A DNA stretch of 64,000 bases from Pseudomonas indica NBRC 103045. GTDB taxonomy: Bacteria > Pseudomonadota > Gammaproteobacteria > Pseudomonadales > Pseudomonadaceae. Made by a program: the position numbers and the translations under genes. Under the pieces are notes generated by a model. The model was not told the DNA's origin. It ran no database searches and saw only the letters and a program-made list of their open reading frames with translations. Of the stretch, positions 8,797 through 17,423 are shown one piece after another. The first letter of the stretch is position 1. Each line of letters starts with the position of its first letter. The stretch is taken from positions 186,001 through 250,000 of the forward strand of contig NZ_BDAC01000001.1 of assembly GCF_002091635.1 (NCBI RefSeq), in the 5' to 3' direction.

Positions 8797-9198
8797 ATGA
8801 ACGATTGGCTGGACGAAATTCACTGGAATGCCGAGGGCCTGGTACCCGCCATCGCCCAGGACCACGCGACGGGTCGGGTGCTGATGATGGCTTGGATGAA
8901 CCGCGAGTCACTGACCCTCACCGTTGCCGAGCAACGCGCCATCTACTGGTCACGTTCGCGTGGCAAGCTGTGGCGCAAGGGCGAGGAGTCCGGCCATGTG
9001 CAGAAGCTTCACGAACTGCGCCTGGACTGCGACGCGGATGTGATCATCCTGCGGGTCGAACAGCTCGGCGGCATCGCCTGTCACACCGGACGCGAAAGCT
9101 GCTTCTACCGCGTCTACGAGGACGGCGCCTGGAAAACCGTCGACCCGGTGCTCAAGGACCCGGACGCCATCTACCACACGGGACACAGCCATGAGTGA
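8797..9198 (+). CDS. hisI: Phosphoribosyl-AMP cyclohydrolase HisI
   Basis: HisI opens the adenine ring of phosphoribosyl-AMP, the third step of histidine synthesis. It has 133 aa and starts [22 protein letters not shown]. Diagnostic motifs are [30 protein letters not shown] and the zinc ligands in [10 protein letters not shown] and [10 protein letters not shown]. It is a stand-alone domain, as usual in pseudomonads, and overlaps hisE by eight bases. An opposite histidine catabolic cluster lies some 14 kb away in this window. Confidence 0.96.
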   Translation: MNDWLDEIHWNAEGLVPAIAQDHATGRVLMMAWMNRESLTLTVAEQRAIYWSRSRGKLWRKGEESGHVQKLHELRLDCDADVIILRVEQLGGIACHTGRESCFYRVYEDGAWKTVDPVLKDPDAIYHTGHSHE

Positions 9199-9523
9199 CA
9201 CCCTGACCCGCCTGGCCGAGGTGCTCGAAGCGCGCAAAGGCGCGGCGCCGGACAGCTCCTACGTGGCCAGCCTGTATCACAAGGGTCTGAACAAGATTCT
9301 GGAAAAAGTCGGCGAAGAATCGGTGGAAACCATCCTCGCCGCCAAGGACGCCGCTGCCAGCGGTGACTGCAGCGACCTGATCTACGAAACCGCCGACCTC
9401 TGGTTCCACAGCCTGGTCATGCTCGCCGCCCTCGGTCAGCATCCCCAGGCCGTGCTGGACGAGCTGGAGCGGCGCTTCGGACTTTCCGGGCACGCGGAAA
9501 AAGCCGCGCGCCCCCAGGCTTGA
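9191..9523 (+). CDS. hisE: Phosphoribosyl-ATP pyrophosphatase HisE
   Basis: HisE hydrolyses phosphoribosyl-ATP to phosphoribosyl-AMP, the second step of histidine synthesis. It has 110 aa. The MazG-like all-helical fold is visible with the metal-binding motif [14 protein letters not shown] and [17 protein letters not shown]. The start overlaps the end of hisI, so the two enzymes of consecutive steps are coupled. It is followed after 26 bp by tatA. Confidence 0.95.
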   Translation: MSDTLTRLAEVLEARKGAAPDSSYVASLYHKGLNKILEKVGEESVETILAAKDAAASGDCSDLIYETADLWFHSLVMLAALGQHPQAVLDELERRFGLSGHAEKAARPQA

Positions 9524-9549
9524 ACCTTACCATTTAGCGGAGAAACACC

Positions 9550-9780
9550 ATGGGTATCGGCGGTATCAGCATCTGGCAGCTCCTGATCATCCTTCTCATC
9601 GTCGTCATGCTGTTCGGCACCAAGCGTCTGAAGAACCTCGGCTCCGACCTCGGCGATGCGATCAAGGGCTTCCGCAAGTCGGTGGGTGGCGAAGAAGAAA
9701 AGCCGTCCGTCGAGGAGCACAAGGGCCAGACCATCAACGGCGAAGCGCGCAAAGTCGAAGAGCCGATCAAGAAAGACTAA
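9550..9780 (+). CDS. tatA: Twin-arginine translocase subunit TatA
   Basis: TatA oligomerises to form the translocation path for folded proteins in the cytoplasmic membrane. It has 76 aa with one N-terminal membrane helix ([18 protein letters not shown]), the [14 protein letters not shown] hinge and amphipathic helix, and an acidic tail ending in KKD. A GCGGAGAAA ribosome site lies just before the ATG. It is the first of three tat genes. Confidence 0.96.
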   Translation: MGIGGISIWQLLIILLIVVMLFGTKRLKNLGSDLGDAIKGFRKSVGGEEEKPSVEEHKGQTINGEARKVEEPIKKD

Positions 9781-9792
9781 GGGCCATCCAGC

Positions 9793-10172
<380 letters not shown>

Positions 10173-10176
<4 letters not shown>

Positions 10177-10964
10177 CCGCAAAGCCGCAAGACGACCAGG
10201 AAATGCCCCTGGTCGCGCACCTGACCGAACTGCGCAAGCGCCTGCTCTACAGCGTGACCGCCGTGCTGGTGATCTTCGCCGGGCTGTTCTACTTCTCCCA
10301 AGACATCTATGCCCTGGTCGCCGCCCCGCTGCGCGCCTACCTGCCGGAAGGCGCCACCATGATCGCCACCGGTGTCGCCTCGCCCTTCCTCACGCCATTC
10401 AAGCTCACGCTGATGGTCGCGCTGTTCCTCGGTATGCCGGTGGTGCTCTACCAGGCCTGGGGCTTCATCGCGCCGGGGCTGTACAAGCACGAAAAACGCA
10501 TCGCCGTGCCGCTGCTGGTCTCCAGCGTGTTCCTCTTCTACGGCGGCATGGCCTTCGCCTACTTCGTGGTCTTCCCGATCATGTTCGGCTTCTTCGCCAG
10601 CGTGACGCCGGAAGGCGTGGCGATGATGACCGACATCGGCCAGTACCTCGACTTCGTGCTCACGCTGTTCTTCGCCTTCGGCGTGGCCTTCGAGATTCCC
10701 GTGGCCACTTTCCTGCTGATCTGGGTCGGCATCGTCGACGTGGCCTCGCTGCGCAAGTCGCGGCCCTATGTGGTCGTCGGCTGCTTCATCGTCGGCATGG
10801 TGTTGACTCCGCCCGACGTGTTCTCCCAGACGCTGCTGGCCGTGCCCATGTGGCTGCTGTTCGAGGCCGGCCTGCTGTTCGGCAGCCTGGTGCGTCGCGA
10901 GGATGCCGCCGAGGAAGCCGCCGAAGAAAAGTCCGGCGACCAGCCGCCCGCTCCGCGCCCGTGA
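10173..10964 (+). CDS. tatC: Twin-arginine translocase subunit TatC
   Basis: TatC is the multispanning receptor of the Tat system. It has 263 aa with six hydrophobic spans, the N-terminal motif [17 protein letters not shown], and the conserved [23 protein letters not shown] region, which includes the family's Glu/Pro landmarks (for example [10 protein letters not shown]). The tail is acidic and cytoplasmic. Overlaps with tatB (4 bp) and rsmE (GTGA) indicate tight packing. Confidence 0.96.
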
Positions 10965-11668
10965 ACCTGCTGCTCCTGGACGAGGCCGACTTCGTCGCGG
11001 CCGACCGAGCGGTCCTGCGCGACCGCCGGCTCAAGCACCTGCATGAGGTGCATCGCGCCGAATCCGGCGACCGCCTGCGCGTCGGCCGTCTCGGCGGGGC
11101 GATGGGCGAAGGCCACCTGCTGCGCCTGACCGCCGAGGAAGCGGAGCTGGAGGTACGCTTCGATCAACCGCCGCCGGACAAACTGCCGCTGAACCTGCTG
11201 CTCGCCCTGCCACGCCCGAAGATGCTGCGCCGCGTCCTGCAAACGGTATCCGCCATGGGCGTGCCGCGCCTCGTCCTGCTGAACAGCTACCGGGTGGAAA
11301 AGAGCTTCTGGCAGACCCCCTTCCTCGAGCCCGAGGCGATCCGCGAACAGCTCATCCTCGGCCTGGAGCAGGCCCGCGACACCGTGCTGCCGGAGGTGAT
11401 CGTGGAGAAGCGCTTCAAGCCCTTCGTCGAGGATCGCCTGCCGGCACTGGCCAACGGCACCCTCGGCCTGATCGGCCATCCCGGTGACTACCCGGCCTGT
11501 CCGCGCGCCGTCGAACAGCCGGTGACCCTCGCCATCGGCCCGGAAGGCGGCTGGATTCCCTACGAAGTGGACAAGCTGCGCGAAGCCGGCCTGCAACCGG
11601 TGCAACTGGGCGAGCGCATCCTGCGGGTGGAGACGGCGGTGGCGGCGCTGCTGGCGCGACTCTTCTAG
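10961..11668 (+). CDS. rsmE: 16S rRNA m3U1498 methyltransferase RsmE
   Basis: RsmE N3-methylates U1498 of 16S rRNA. It is read from GTG at 10961, overlapping the tatC stop, which gives 235 aa starting [11 protein letters not shown]. The SPOUT/trefoil-knot motifs are clear: the N-terminal PUA-like part ([20 protein letters not shown]) and C-terminal [22 protein letters not shown] and [17 protein letters not shown], which bind SAM. It is convergent with the following gene and shares a CTAG stop tetranucleotide with it. Confidence 0.93.
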   Translation: MNLLLLDEADFVAADRAVLRDRRLKHLHEVHRAESGDRLRVGRLGGAMGEGHLLRLTAEEAELEVRFDQPPPDKLPLNLLLALPRPKMLRRVLQTVSAMGVPRLVLLNSYRVEKSFWQTPFLEPEAIREQLILGLEQARDTVLPEVIVEKRFKPFVEDRLPALANGTLGLIGHPGDYPACPRAVEQPVTLAIGPEGGWIPYEVDKLREAGLQPVQLGERILRVETAVAALLARLF

Positions 11669-12162
11669 CCCTCAACGCTCCGCGCATGCCGGTGCGCCGG
11701 CAGGAGCTGTCCCTGCCATTCCGGCGCTTCTTCCAGCTCGATCTCCTTCGGCACCAGCGGCTCGCCGCATTCGGAACAGACCAGCACGCCGTGCATCACT
11801 TGGCCGCAGCCCTTGTGTCGGTGGCGGATCGGCGCGCCTTCCGCGCCTGCCATGTAGCGGTCGCCCCAACTCACCAAAGCCATCACTGCCTGATACAGGT
11901 CTCGGCCCTTCTCGGTGAAACGGTATTCCTCGCGGCGCGGCCGTTCCTGATAAGGCACCTTGGCCAGCACGCCGGCCTCCACCAGCCGCTTCAGGCGATC
12001 CGCCAGGACATGCCGGGTGACGCCTAGGCGCGCCTCGAAATCATCGAAGCGGCGCACGCCGAGGAAGCAGTCGCGCAGGACAAGCAGCGTCCAGCGGTCG
12101 CCGACCACCGACAGGGTACGGGCCAGGGAACAGGGTTGCTGGTCGAGTTCTTCCCAACGCAT
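11665..12162 (-). CDS. HxlR-family transcriptional regulator
   Basis: This 165-aa winged-helix protein begins MRWEELDQQPCSLARTLSVVGDRWTLLVLRD, a typical HxlR N-terminus with Cys11 in the position used for thiol sensing in relatives such as YodB and HypR. The recognition region is FDDFEARLGVTRHVLADRLKRLVEAGVL. The C-terminus is longer than in minimal HxlR proteins and adds three cysteines (GCGQVMHGVLVCSECGE) that could bind a metal or sense redox state. It is divergent from an SDR gene, with two near-palindromic sites between them, so autoregulation and control of the SDR are likely. Confidence 0.88.
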   Translation of the reverse strand: MRWEELDQQPCSLARTLSVVGDRWTLLVLRDCFLGVRRFDDFEARLGVTRHVLADRLKRLVEAGVLAKVPYQERPRREEYRFTEKGRDLYQAVMALVSWGDRYMAGAEGAPIRHRHKGCGQVMHGVLVCSECGEPLVPKEIELEEAPEWQGQLLPAHRHARSVEG

Positions 12163-12194
12163 GACGTCACCTCCAACGAGAAACCCACCTTAAC

Positions 12195-12223
12195 TTGACA
12201 GGTTCCAAAAAGGAATTGACTAT
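12195..12223 (+). promoter_or_regulatory. Candidate promoter of the SDR gene
   Basis: TTGACA (12195-12200) and GACTAT (12218-12223) are spaced by 17 bp and point towards the SDR gene. The first operator-like palindrome lies between the two boxes. Confidence 0.5.
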
Positions 12224-12245
12224 CCTTCGAGTTCCAAAAAAGAAC
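12202..12245. promoter_or_regulatory. Paired operator-like palindromes between hxlR-type gene and SDR
   Basis: GTTCCAAAAAGGAAT (12202-12216) and GTTCCAAAAAAGAAC (12231-12245) are two nearly identical inverted repeats, 29 bp apart start to start, with GTTC/GAAC-type arms around an A-tract. They overlap the candidate promoter and are the obvious binding sites for the adjacent HxlR regulator. Confidence 0.65.
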
Positions 12246-12268
12246 TAACAAATCAACGAGGAGCGGTC

Positions 12269-12997
12269 ATGAGCGACACCAAGGCGATGCTGGTCATGGG
12301 AGCGGGCGATGCCACCGGCGGCGCGGTGGCGAAGCGTTTCGCGCGAGAAGGCTATGTGGCCTGCGTGGCACGGCGCCACGCGGAAAAGCTGGAGCCCCTG
12401 GTGCAGGACATCGAGTCCGCCGGCGGCCAGGCCCGCGCCTTCGGGTGCGATGCACGGCAGGAGGACCAGGTCCGCGACCTGATCGAAACCATCGAGCGCG
12501 ACATCGGCCCTCTCGAAGCCGTGGTCTTCAACATCGGCGCGAACGTGCGCTTTCCTCTCCTCGAAACCACCGAGCGGGTCTATCGCAAGGTCTGGGAAAT
12601 GGCAGCGCTGGCCGGCTTCCTCACCGGTCGCGAAGCCGCCCGGGCGATGCTGCCGCGCGGACGCGGAACGATCATCTTCACCGGCGCCACCGCCTCGCTG
12701 CGCGGCCGCGCCGGTTTCGCCGCCTTCGCCGGCGCCAAGTTCGCCCTGCGTGCGCTGGCCCAGAGCATGGCCCGCGAGCTGGGGCCGCAAGGCATCCATG
12801 TAGCCCATCCGGTGATCGACGGCGCCATCGACACCGCCTTCATCCGCGACAACTTCCCGGAGATGTATCAGCGCAAGGAACGCGACGGCATCCTCGAGCC
12901 GGACCACATCGCCGAAATCTACTGGCAGATTCACGGCCAGCCGCGCGATTGCTGGGTCCATGAGATGGACCTTCGCCCCTGGCTGGAAACCTTCTGA
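12269..12997 (+). CDS. Atypical short-chain dehydrogenase (SDR subgroup c10-like)
   Basis: This 242-aa Rossmann-fold protein starts MSDTKAMLVMGAGDATGGAVAKRF. The glycine-rich motif is altered (GAGDATGGA), and the catalytic YxxxK is replaced by FAGAK within FAAFAGAKFALRALAQ, so the Tyr is Phe while the Lys stays. NIGAN stands for the usual NNAG. These changes fit the classical-SDR subgroup 10, described as lacking the Tyr. It may be a non-canonical reductase or a binding protein; no substrate can be given. It is probably co-transcribed with the isomerase gene 20 bp downstream. Confidence 0.8.
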   Translation: MSDTKAMLVMGAGDATGGAVAKRFAREGYVACVARRHAEKLEPLVQDIESAGGQARAFGCDARQEDQVRDLIETIERDIGPLEAVVFNIGANVRFPLLETTERVYRKVWEMAALAGFLTGREAARAMLPRGRGTIIFTGATASLRGRAGFAAFAGAKFALRALAQSMARELGPQGIHVAHPVIDGAIDTAFIRDNFPEMYQRKERDGILEPDHIAEIYWQIHGQPRDCWVHEMDLRPWLETF

Positions 12998-13017
12998 CCC
13001 CAACCGACGAGAACGAC

Positions 13018-13614
13018 ATGATGAGTAAGTCCGTTGAATTCTTCTTCGACTTCGGCAGCCCCGCCAGCTATCTGGCCTGGACGCAGTTGCCGCGGATCGC
13101 CGCCGAGACCGGTGCGACCATCGTCTGGCGGCCGATGCTGCTCGGCGGTGTGTTCAAGGCCACCGGCAACCAGTCGCCCGTGGCCATTCCCGCCAAGGGA
13201 CGCTACATGCTGCAGGACTTCGCCCGTTTCGCCCGCCGCTATGGCGTGCCGATGACCTTCAACCCGCACTTCCCGATCAACACCCTGCCGCTGATGCGCG
13301 GCGCCACCGCCTATCTCGACACGCCGCTCTTCCAGCCCTACCTCACGGCAGTCTTCGAAGCCATGTGGCAACAGCAGAAGAATCTCGGCCAGCCCGAGGT
13401 GATCGCGGAAGTCCTGGCCGCGGCCGGCTTCGATCTCGAAGACTTCCAGCGGCGGATCGAGGACGGAGCGGTCAAGGAGCGCCTCAAGGCCACCACCGAA
13501 GAGGCCGTCCGGCGCGGCGCGTTCGGCGCACCGACCTTCTTTGTCGGTGACGAAATGTATTTCGGCCAGGATCGCCTGGATTTTGTCGTCGAAGCCCTGC
13601 AACGCGCCGGCTAG
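13018..13614 (+). CDS. 2-hydroxychromene-2-carboxylate isomerase-like (DsbA-fold, kappa-GST type)
   Basis: This 198-aa protein (MMSKSVEFFFDFGSPASYLAW) belongs to the DsbA-like oxidoreductase/HCCA isomerase family. The FGSPAS motif carries the Ser that binds the glutathione thiol. GAFGAPTFFVGDEMYFGQDRLDFV at the end is the conserved cis-Pro thioredoxin-fold segment. Characterised members isomerise an intermediate of naphthalene-type degradation, but no such pathway is nearby, so the substrate is open. It is in operon with the SDR and convergent with a TetR gene, with which it shares a CTAG at the stops. Confidence 0.82.
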   Translation: MMSKSVEFFFDFGSPASYLAWTQLPRIAAETGATIVWRPMLLGGVFKATGNQSPVAIPAKGRYMLQDFARFARRYGVPMTFNPHFPINTLPLMRGATAYLDTPLFQPYLTAVFEAMWQQQKNLGQPEVIAEVLAAAGFDLEDFQRRIEDGAVKERLKATTEEAVRRGAFGAPTFFVGDEMYFGQDRLDFVVEALQRAG

Positions 13615-14204
13615 CCTAGCCCCTCAGTGAACAGCCGGGTCACCTGCTCGCTGAGCGCGTCGGCCGGTTGTTCGCCGAGCAGCGTCTCGCTCAACTGTCG
13701 GTCGAGCAGCAACTGCGAAAGGCCATGCACCAGGCTCCAGGCCGCCAGCGTGGCGATCTGCACGTCCCGTTTCGGTGCGGCCTGGCGCACGGCTTCGCGC
13801 AGCAGATCGAACAGCTGCAGCGCCGCGGCTTGCAGCTCGGGATGGCGCGACTTGTCCAGCCCGGGGGAGAACATCAGTGCGAACCGTCCGGGCTGCTCCA
13901 GGGCGAACGCCACGTAGCATTGCCCGAGCCCCGCCAGTTCGTCCGCCTGCCGGCTGCGTTCGGACAGTTCGTCGAAGCCTTCCGCCGCCAGGGCAGCCAG
14001 CAGGCTGTCCCGATCCGGAAAGTGCCGATACGGCGCGTTGTGAGAAACGCCAGCGCGGCGAGCCACCTCCCGCAGGCTGATACCCGCCTCGCCCTTTTCC
14101 ACCAGCAACTCGCCCGCGGCCGCGAGCAAGGCAGCCTTGAGATCGCCATGGTGATACGGGCGCGCAGACGCCCCATCATCTTCAGGTGTTGACACTGACA
14201 ACAT
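13611..14204 (-). CDS. TetR-family regulator, divergent from a DoxX-like gene
   Basis: This is a protein of up to 197 aa. The TetR helix-turn-helix covers about residues 20-70 (ISLREVARRAGVSHNAPYRHFPDRDSLLAAL), followed by a WHG-type C-terminal domain (LAAWSLVHGLSQLLLDRQL). The ATG at 14204 overlaps an operator-like palindrome and sits only a base after its AGGGG, so the GTG three codons in (14193-14195), nine bases from that site, is a realistic alternative start. It probably represses itself and the DoxX-like gene through two sites at 14187-14230. Confidence 0.85.
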   Translation of the reverse strand: MLSVSTPEDDGASARPYHHGDLKAALLAAAGELLVEKGEAGISLREVARRAGVSHNAPYRHFPDRDSLLAALAAEGFDELSERSRQADELAGLGQCYVAFALEQPGRFALMFSPGLDKSRHPELQAAALQLFDLLREAVRQAAPKRDVQIATLAAWSLVHGLSQLLLDRQLSETLLGEQPADALSEQVTRLFTEGLG

Positions 14205-14230
14205 CCCCTTTTATGTTGACAACGACAACA
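14187..14230. promoter_or_regulatory. Two 17-bp TetR operator-like repeats
   Basis: TGTTGACACTGACAACA (14187-14203) and TGTTGACAACGACAACA (14214-14230) differ at two bases and each is an inverted repeat with TGTTG/CAACA arms. They are 27 bp apart and lie between the divergent TetR and DoxX-like genes, so they are strong candidates for the TetR binding sites. Confidence 0.7.
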
Positions 14231-14283
14231 TTATGCCGGCACCCGCCAAGGGATGCCATCGGCCTATCGAAAGGAGGTGCGTC

Positions 14284-14781
14284 ATGCTCTTCATCGTCTT
14301 GCTGGTCCTGCTCACCCTGCTCGCCGCCCTCGGCGATCGTCTCGGCGCACCCGGCCTCGCCGGCTGGCCGGCACGGATGCGCCTGGCCATGGCCCTGGCG
14401 TTGCTCTTCGTCGGGTTCGATCACTGGCTGACGCCCGGCCGCTACCTGCCGATGATGCCGGACTACCTGCCCTACCATCTGCCGCTGGTGCTGTTCACCG
14501 GCGCCTGCGAACTGGCCGGCGCCGTCGGCCTGCTGCTACCGCAAACGCGGCGGCTGGCGGCGACGATGCTGGCGCTGTACTTCGTTTGCGTATTCCCGGC
14601 GAACATTCACAACGCGCTCAACGGCCTCAACGTCGACGGCCTGCCCAGTGTGCAGTGGTACTACTGGCTGCGCCTGCCGTTCCAGCCGCTGATCATCCTC
14701 TGGGCGTTGTATGCCGGCGGGGTGATCGGCCGCCGCGGCGCCAGCGCGCAGCCCGTCGGGACGATGCAGGCACAGGGCTGA
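14284..14781 (+). CDS. DoxX-like integral membrane protein
   Basis: This is a 165-aa protein from ATG at 14284, chosen because AAGGAGGTG precedes it by a few bases. It has four hydrophobic spans, the first MLFIVLLVLLTLLAALGD. Conserved-looking features are MALALLFVGFDHWL, FTGACELAGAVGLLLP and FPANIHNAL, which fit the DoxX/DUF4267-type group of small membrane proteins. Function is unknown; relatives are linked to thiol or quinone stress. It is divergent from the TetR gene, which probably controls it. Confidence 0.75.
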   Translation: MLFIVLLVLLTLLAALGDRLGAPGLAGWPARMRLAMALALLFVGFDHWLTPGRYLPMMPDYLPYHLPLVLFTGACELAGAVGLLLPQTRRLAATMLALYFVCVFPANIHNALNGLNVDGLPSVQWYYWLRLPFQPLIILWALYAGGVIGRRGASAQPVGTMQAQG

Positions 14782-14846
14782 CCGGGGCACTGTCCGGGCC
14801 GGTCGAGGTCTGTTGTTTTGTTCCAGCAGCCTGCAGACTGACGAAC

Positions 14847-15266
14847 ATGCGCCCATTGACCATCGACCTGCCACGCCTCGAAGCCGCCCTGGACGACGAC
14901 AGCGGCAACGAGCACTACCTCGACCTGGAAACCGGCGGCATCTTCGTCGCCGCCCCGGAGGACCCGGTCCCGGGTGCCATGGAGAAATACGACGTGCAGC
15001 CGGACCGCTACCTGCCCATCGACCCTCTGCCCACCGGCGAAGCCGTCGGCATGCGCGAGGGCTTCCTGTTCACCCTGCACGACCCGCATGCGCACACCGT
15101 GCTGAGCCACGCCCTGGCGGGCCGCAAGCCGCTGCGCACCTTCGACTACGAACTGGAGAAATACCCGGAAATCCGCCAGGCCTGGCTCGACTACCGTGCC
15201 GTGCACCTGCGCGAGCGGGCCCTGGAGTGGTTGCAGGAGAACGGCCTGGAGGCGGCACGGCGTTAG
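14847..15266 (+). CDS. UPF0158 family protein
   Basis: This 139-aa acidic protein starts MRPLTIDLPRLEAALDDDSGNEHYLDLETG. The pattern DLETGGIF, YLPIDPLPTGEAVGMREGF and LRTFDYELEKYPEIRQAWLDYRAVHLRERALEWL is the signature of UPF0158. No catalytic residues or role are known to me. It is convergent with the response-regulator gene; the two stop codons share four bases. Confidence 0.82.
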   Translation: MRPLTIDLPRLEAALDDDSGNEHYLDLETGGIFVAAPEDPVPGAMEKYDVQPDRYLPIDPLPTGEAVGMREGFLFTLHDPHAHTVLSHALAGRKPLRTFDYELEKYPEIRQAWLDYRAVHLRERALEWLQENGLEAARR

Positions 15267-15901
15267 GAGTTCAGCCAGCCGCGCTCCATCGCGTATTTCA
15301 CCAGTCCCGCCGGAGTGTCGATATCCAGCTTGCGACGGATGCTCAGGCGGTGGGTCTCCACGGTACGCACGCTGATGTCCAGGGCCCGAGCGATGGCCTT
15401 GTTGCTCAGGCCCTCGGCGAGCATGCGCAGTACCTCGCGTTCGCGCGGGGTCAGCTCGTTGTCCACTGGTGCCGGGCTGGCCATCTGCTGCAGCAGGTCG
15501 GCGCTGTAGTAGCTGCCGCCGGCGGCCACCGCATCGATGGCGGCGACGATCTCACGCGAGGCGGCGTCCTTCAGCACGTAGCCGCGCGCACCGGCACGGA
15601 TCGAGCTGGTCACGTATTCGGGATGGTCGTACATGCTCAGGATCAGCACACGCAAACCGGGATAGTCGCGGCAGAGCCGCTCGGTGAGTTGCAGGCCATT
15701 CATGTCCTTCATGCCGATATCCACCAGCAGCAGGTCCGGCCGCACCCGCTCCACCAGGCTGAGCGCCTCGGCGCCGCTGCCGGCCTCGCCCACCACTTCC
15801 AGTTGCGGCATGGCCGCCAGCAGCGCGCGCAGGCCGTCGCGCACCAGTTCGTGGTCATCGACCAGGGCAATGCGGGTAGGTTGGGACGGCATTTCGGACA
15901 T
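15263..15901 (-). CDS. NarL/FixJ-type response regulator
   Basis: This 212-aa two-domain regulator has a receiver domain (residues 9-125) with the acidic pair in ALVDDHELVRDGL, phospho-acceptor Asp61 in LLLVDIGMKDMNG and Lys in YVLKDA. A LuxR-type helix-turn-helix (about 148-212) reads LTPREREVLRMLAEGLSNKAIARALDISVRTVETHRLSIRRKL. The start at MSEMPSQ or the Met three residues on are both possible. It lies just downstream of the sensor kinase gene (3-bp gap) and is its obvious partner. The pair is divergent from cstA. Confidence 0.93.
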   Translation of the reverse strand: MSEMPSQPTRIALVDDHELVRDGLRALLAAMPQLEVVGEAGSGAEALSLVERVRPDLLLVDIGMKDMNGLQLTERLCRDYPGLRVLILSMYDHPEYVTSSIRAGARGYVLKDAASREIVAAIDAVAAGGSYYSADLLQQMASPAPVDNELTPREREVLRMLAEGLSNKAIARALDISVRTVETHRLSIRRKLDIDTPAGLVKYAMERGWLNS

Positions 15902-15904
15902 GGC

Positions 15905-17257
15905 TCACTCCGGTAGCGGCAGACTCACGGACAGCTCGGTGCGACCCGGTGCCGACGATAACGTAAACCGACCGCCCAGATGGGCGATCCGTTCCCGCAT
16001 GTTGCGCAAGCCGATACCGCCGGAGCGGGCCTGCTCGATGCGCGCCGGGTCGAAGCCGACGCCATCGTCGCGAACCCGCAGCCGCACGGTGTCGCCCTTG
16101 CGCTCCAGGACGATGGCGACGTGGCGGGCATGGGCATGGCGCTCGATATTGGTCAGCGCTTCCTGGACGATGCGGAACAGCGCCACCGACTCGCGATCCG
16201 GCAGGCGCTCGTCGCCCAGTCCTTCGCGATAGGTCACCGCCAGGCCGCTGCTGCCTTCGAAGTCCCTGGCGAGTTGGCCGATGGCTGCCGCCAGGCCGAA
16301 GGTGTCCAGCACCGAAGGACGCAAGCCGTGGGAAATCCGTCGCACCTCGGCTATCGCCTCGCCCAGTCGTGCCAGGCCGCCACGCAGTGTATCCAACGCT
16401 TGATCGCGGCCCGCCTCCAGCTCGTGACAGGCCAGCTCCAACTGGAATTTCACCGAGACCAGCACCTGGCTGATGCCGTCGTGCAGCTCACGGGAGACCC
16501 GCGAACGCTCCTCTTCCTGGGAAGTGACGATGCGCTGGGCCAGCAATTGCAGCTTGCGGTCGGCCAGGCGGTGCTCGCTGACGTTCAGGGTTACACCGCC
16601 GGCGAACACCAACAGCACCGCGACCAGGGCCACCCCGGCAATCGCCCACATGGTCCGGCGGACGTTATTCGCCACCTCGGCACGGACCTGGGCGGTGGCC
16701 CGTTCGATATCGTCGAGGTAGATGCCGGTGCCGAGCATCCAGCCCCAGCGGTCGAGTATCACCACATGGGCCAGCTTCTCCGTGACCTGCCCGGTGGAGG
16801 GCTTCTTCCAGCGGTAGCGGTGGAAACCGTCGCCGTTGCGCGCGCTTTCCAGCAGGCCGCGCAAGGCCTGGGCACCGTCCGGGTCGCTCATGCTCAGCAG
16901 CAGGTTGCGCCCGACCAGCTCCGGCTGGCGCGGGTGCATCAGGTTGCGGCCGTTGCCATCGTAGACGAAGAAGTAGCCGTCGCTGCCGTATTCCATCCCA
17001 CCCAGCGTCTCCAGCACCTGCTGCTGCGTGGCGGCATCGTCGCGACCGCTGCCGTAGAGCGGTTCGATGGTGCTCAGGGCGAGGCTGACATAGTGCTTCA
17101 GCTCGGTCTGCTTGCTAGCGAGGATGCTGCTTTCCAGCAAGTGCGCCTGCTGCTCGCCAAGACGCTGGGCGTGCAGCATGACCAGCACGCCGATCACGGC
17201 GATGGCCAGCAGGAGGGGCAGGATGGCGAGGGCGACGATCTTGTGTTTGAGCTGCAT
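15905..17257 (-). CDS. Membrane Cache-domain sensor histidine kinase (HisKA_3)
   Basis: From MQLKHKIVALAILPLLLAIAVIG the protein is 450 aa; upstream codons in frame run through the promoter region. One membrane helix (8-28) is followed by a periplasmic Cache domain (about 35-195) with GGMEYGSDGYFFVYDGNGRNLMHP, typical of single Cache type 2 modules that bind small organic acids. A second helix (about 201-224) leads to the dimerisation helix, with phospho-acceptor His259 in RVSRELHDGISQ, and a HATPase domain (ALTNIERHAHA, DDGVGFD, GIGLRNMRERI). It pairs with the NarL-type regulator. Being divergent from cstA suggests it senses a CstA substrate such as pyruvate; that is inference. Confidence 0.9.
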   Translation of the reverse strand: MQLKHKIVALAILPLLLAIAVIGVLVMLHAQRLGEQQAHLLESSILASKQTELKHYVSLALSTIEPLYGSGRDDAATQQQVLETLGGMEYGSDGYFFVYDGNGRNLMHPRQPELVGRNLLLSMSDPDGAQALRGLLESARNGDGFHRYRWKKPSTGQVTEKLAHVVILDRWGWMLGTGIYLDDIERATAQVRAEVANNVRRTMWAIAGVALVAVLLVFAGGVTLNVSEHRLADRKLQLLAQRIVTSQEEERSRVSRELHDGISQVLVSVKFQLELACHELEAGRDQALDTLRGGLARLGEAIAEVRRISHGLRPSVLDTFGLAAAIGQLARDFEGSSGLAVTYREGLGDERLPDRESVALFRIVQEALTNIERHAHARHVAIVLERKGDTVRLRVRDDGVGFDPARIEQARSGGIGLRNMRERIAHLGGRFTLSSAPGRTELSVSLPLPE

Positions 17258-17282
17258 GCGGGCCGTTCGCGTCGGCGGCGCT

Positions 17283-17300
17283 CTACGTAGTTTTACGTAG
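17283..17300. promoter_or_regulatory. TACGTA tandem/inverted repeat in the kinase-cstA intergenic region
   Basis: CTACGTAG and TTACGTAG place two palindromic TACGTA cores exactly 10 bp apart (17284-17289 and 17294-17299). It lies 26 bp from the kinase start and about 130 bp before cstA. The pattern is suitable for a NarL-type dimer, so it is a candidate site for the adjacent response regulator. Confidence 0.55.
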
Positions 17301-17423
17301 GCGCTGGCCGGTAGTTCTGCGAATTCTAACAAAGGCGCCGGGAGCCGATAGTGGCGTGGCCCTCCACCGAGGGCATCAGTCCCTATAACAATCATTGCCG
17401 CAGGCCCCGGCCGACGGCAGGAG

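Noticed and set aside
6956-8911. A 651-codon reverse frame over ubiB and hisI
   Set aside because: It crosses two well-identified genes on the opposite strand and shows no family motif.
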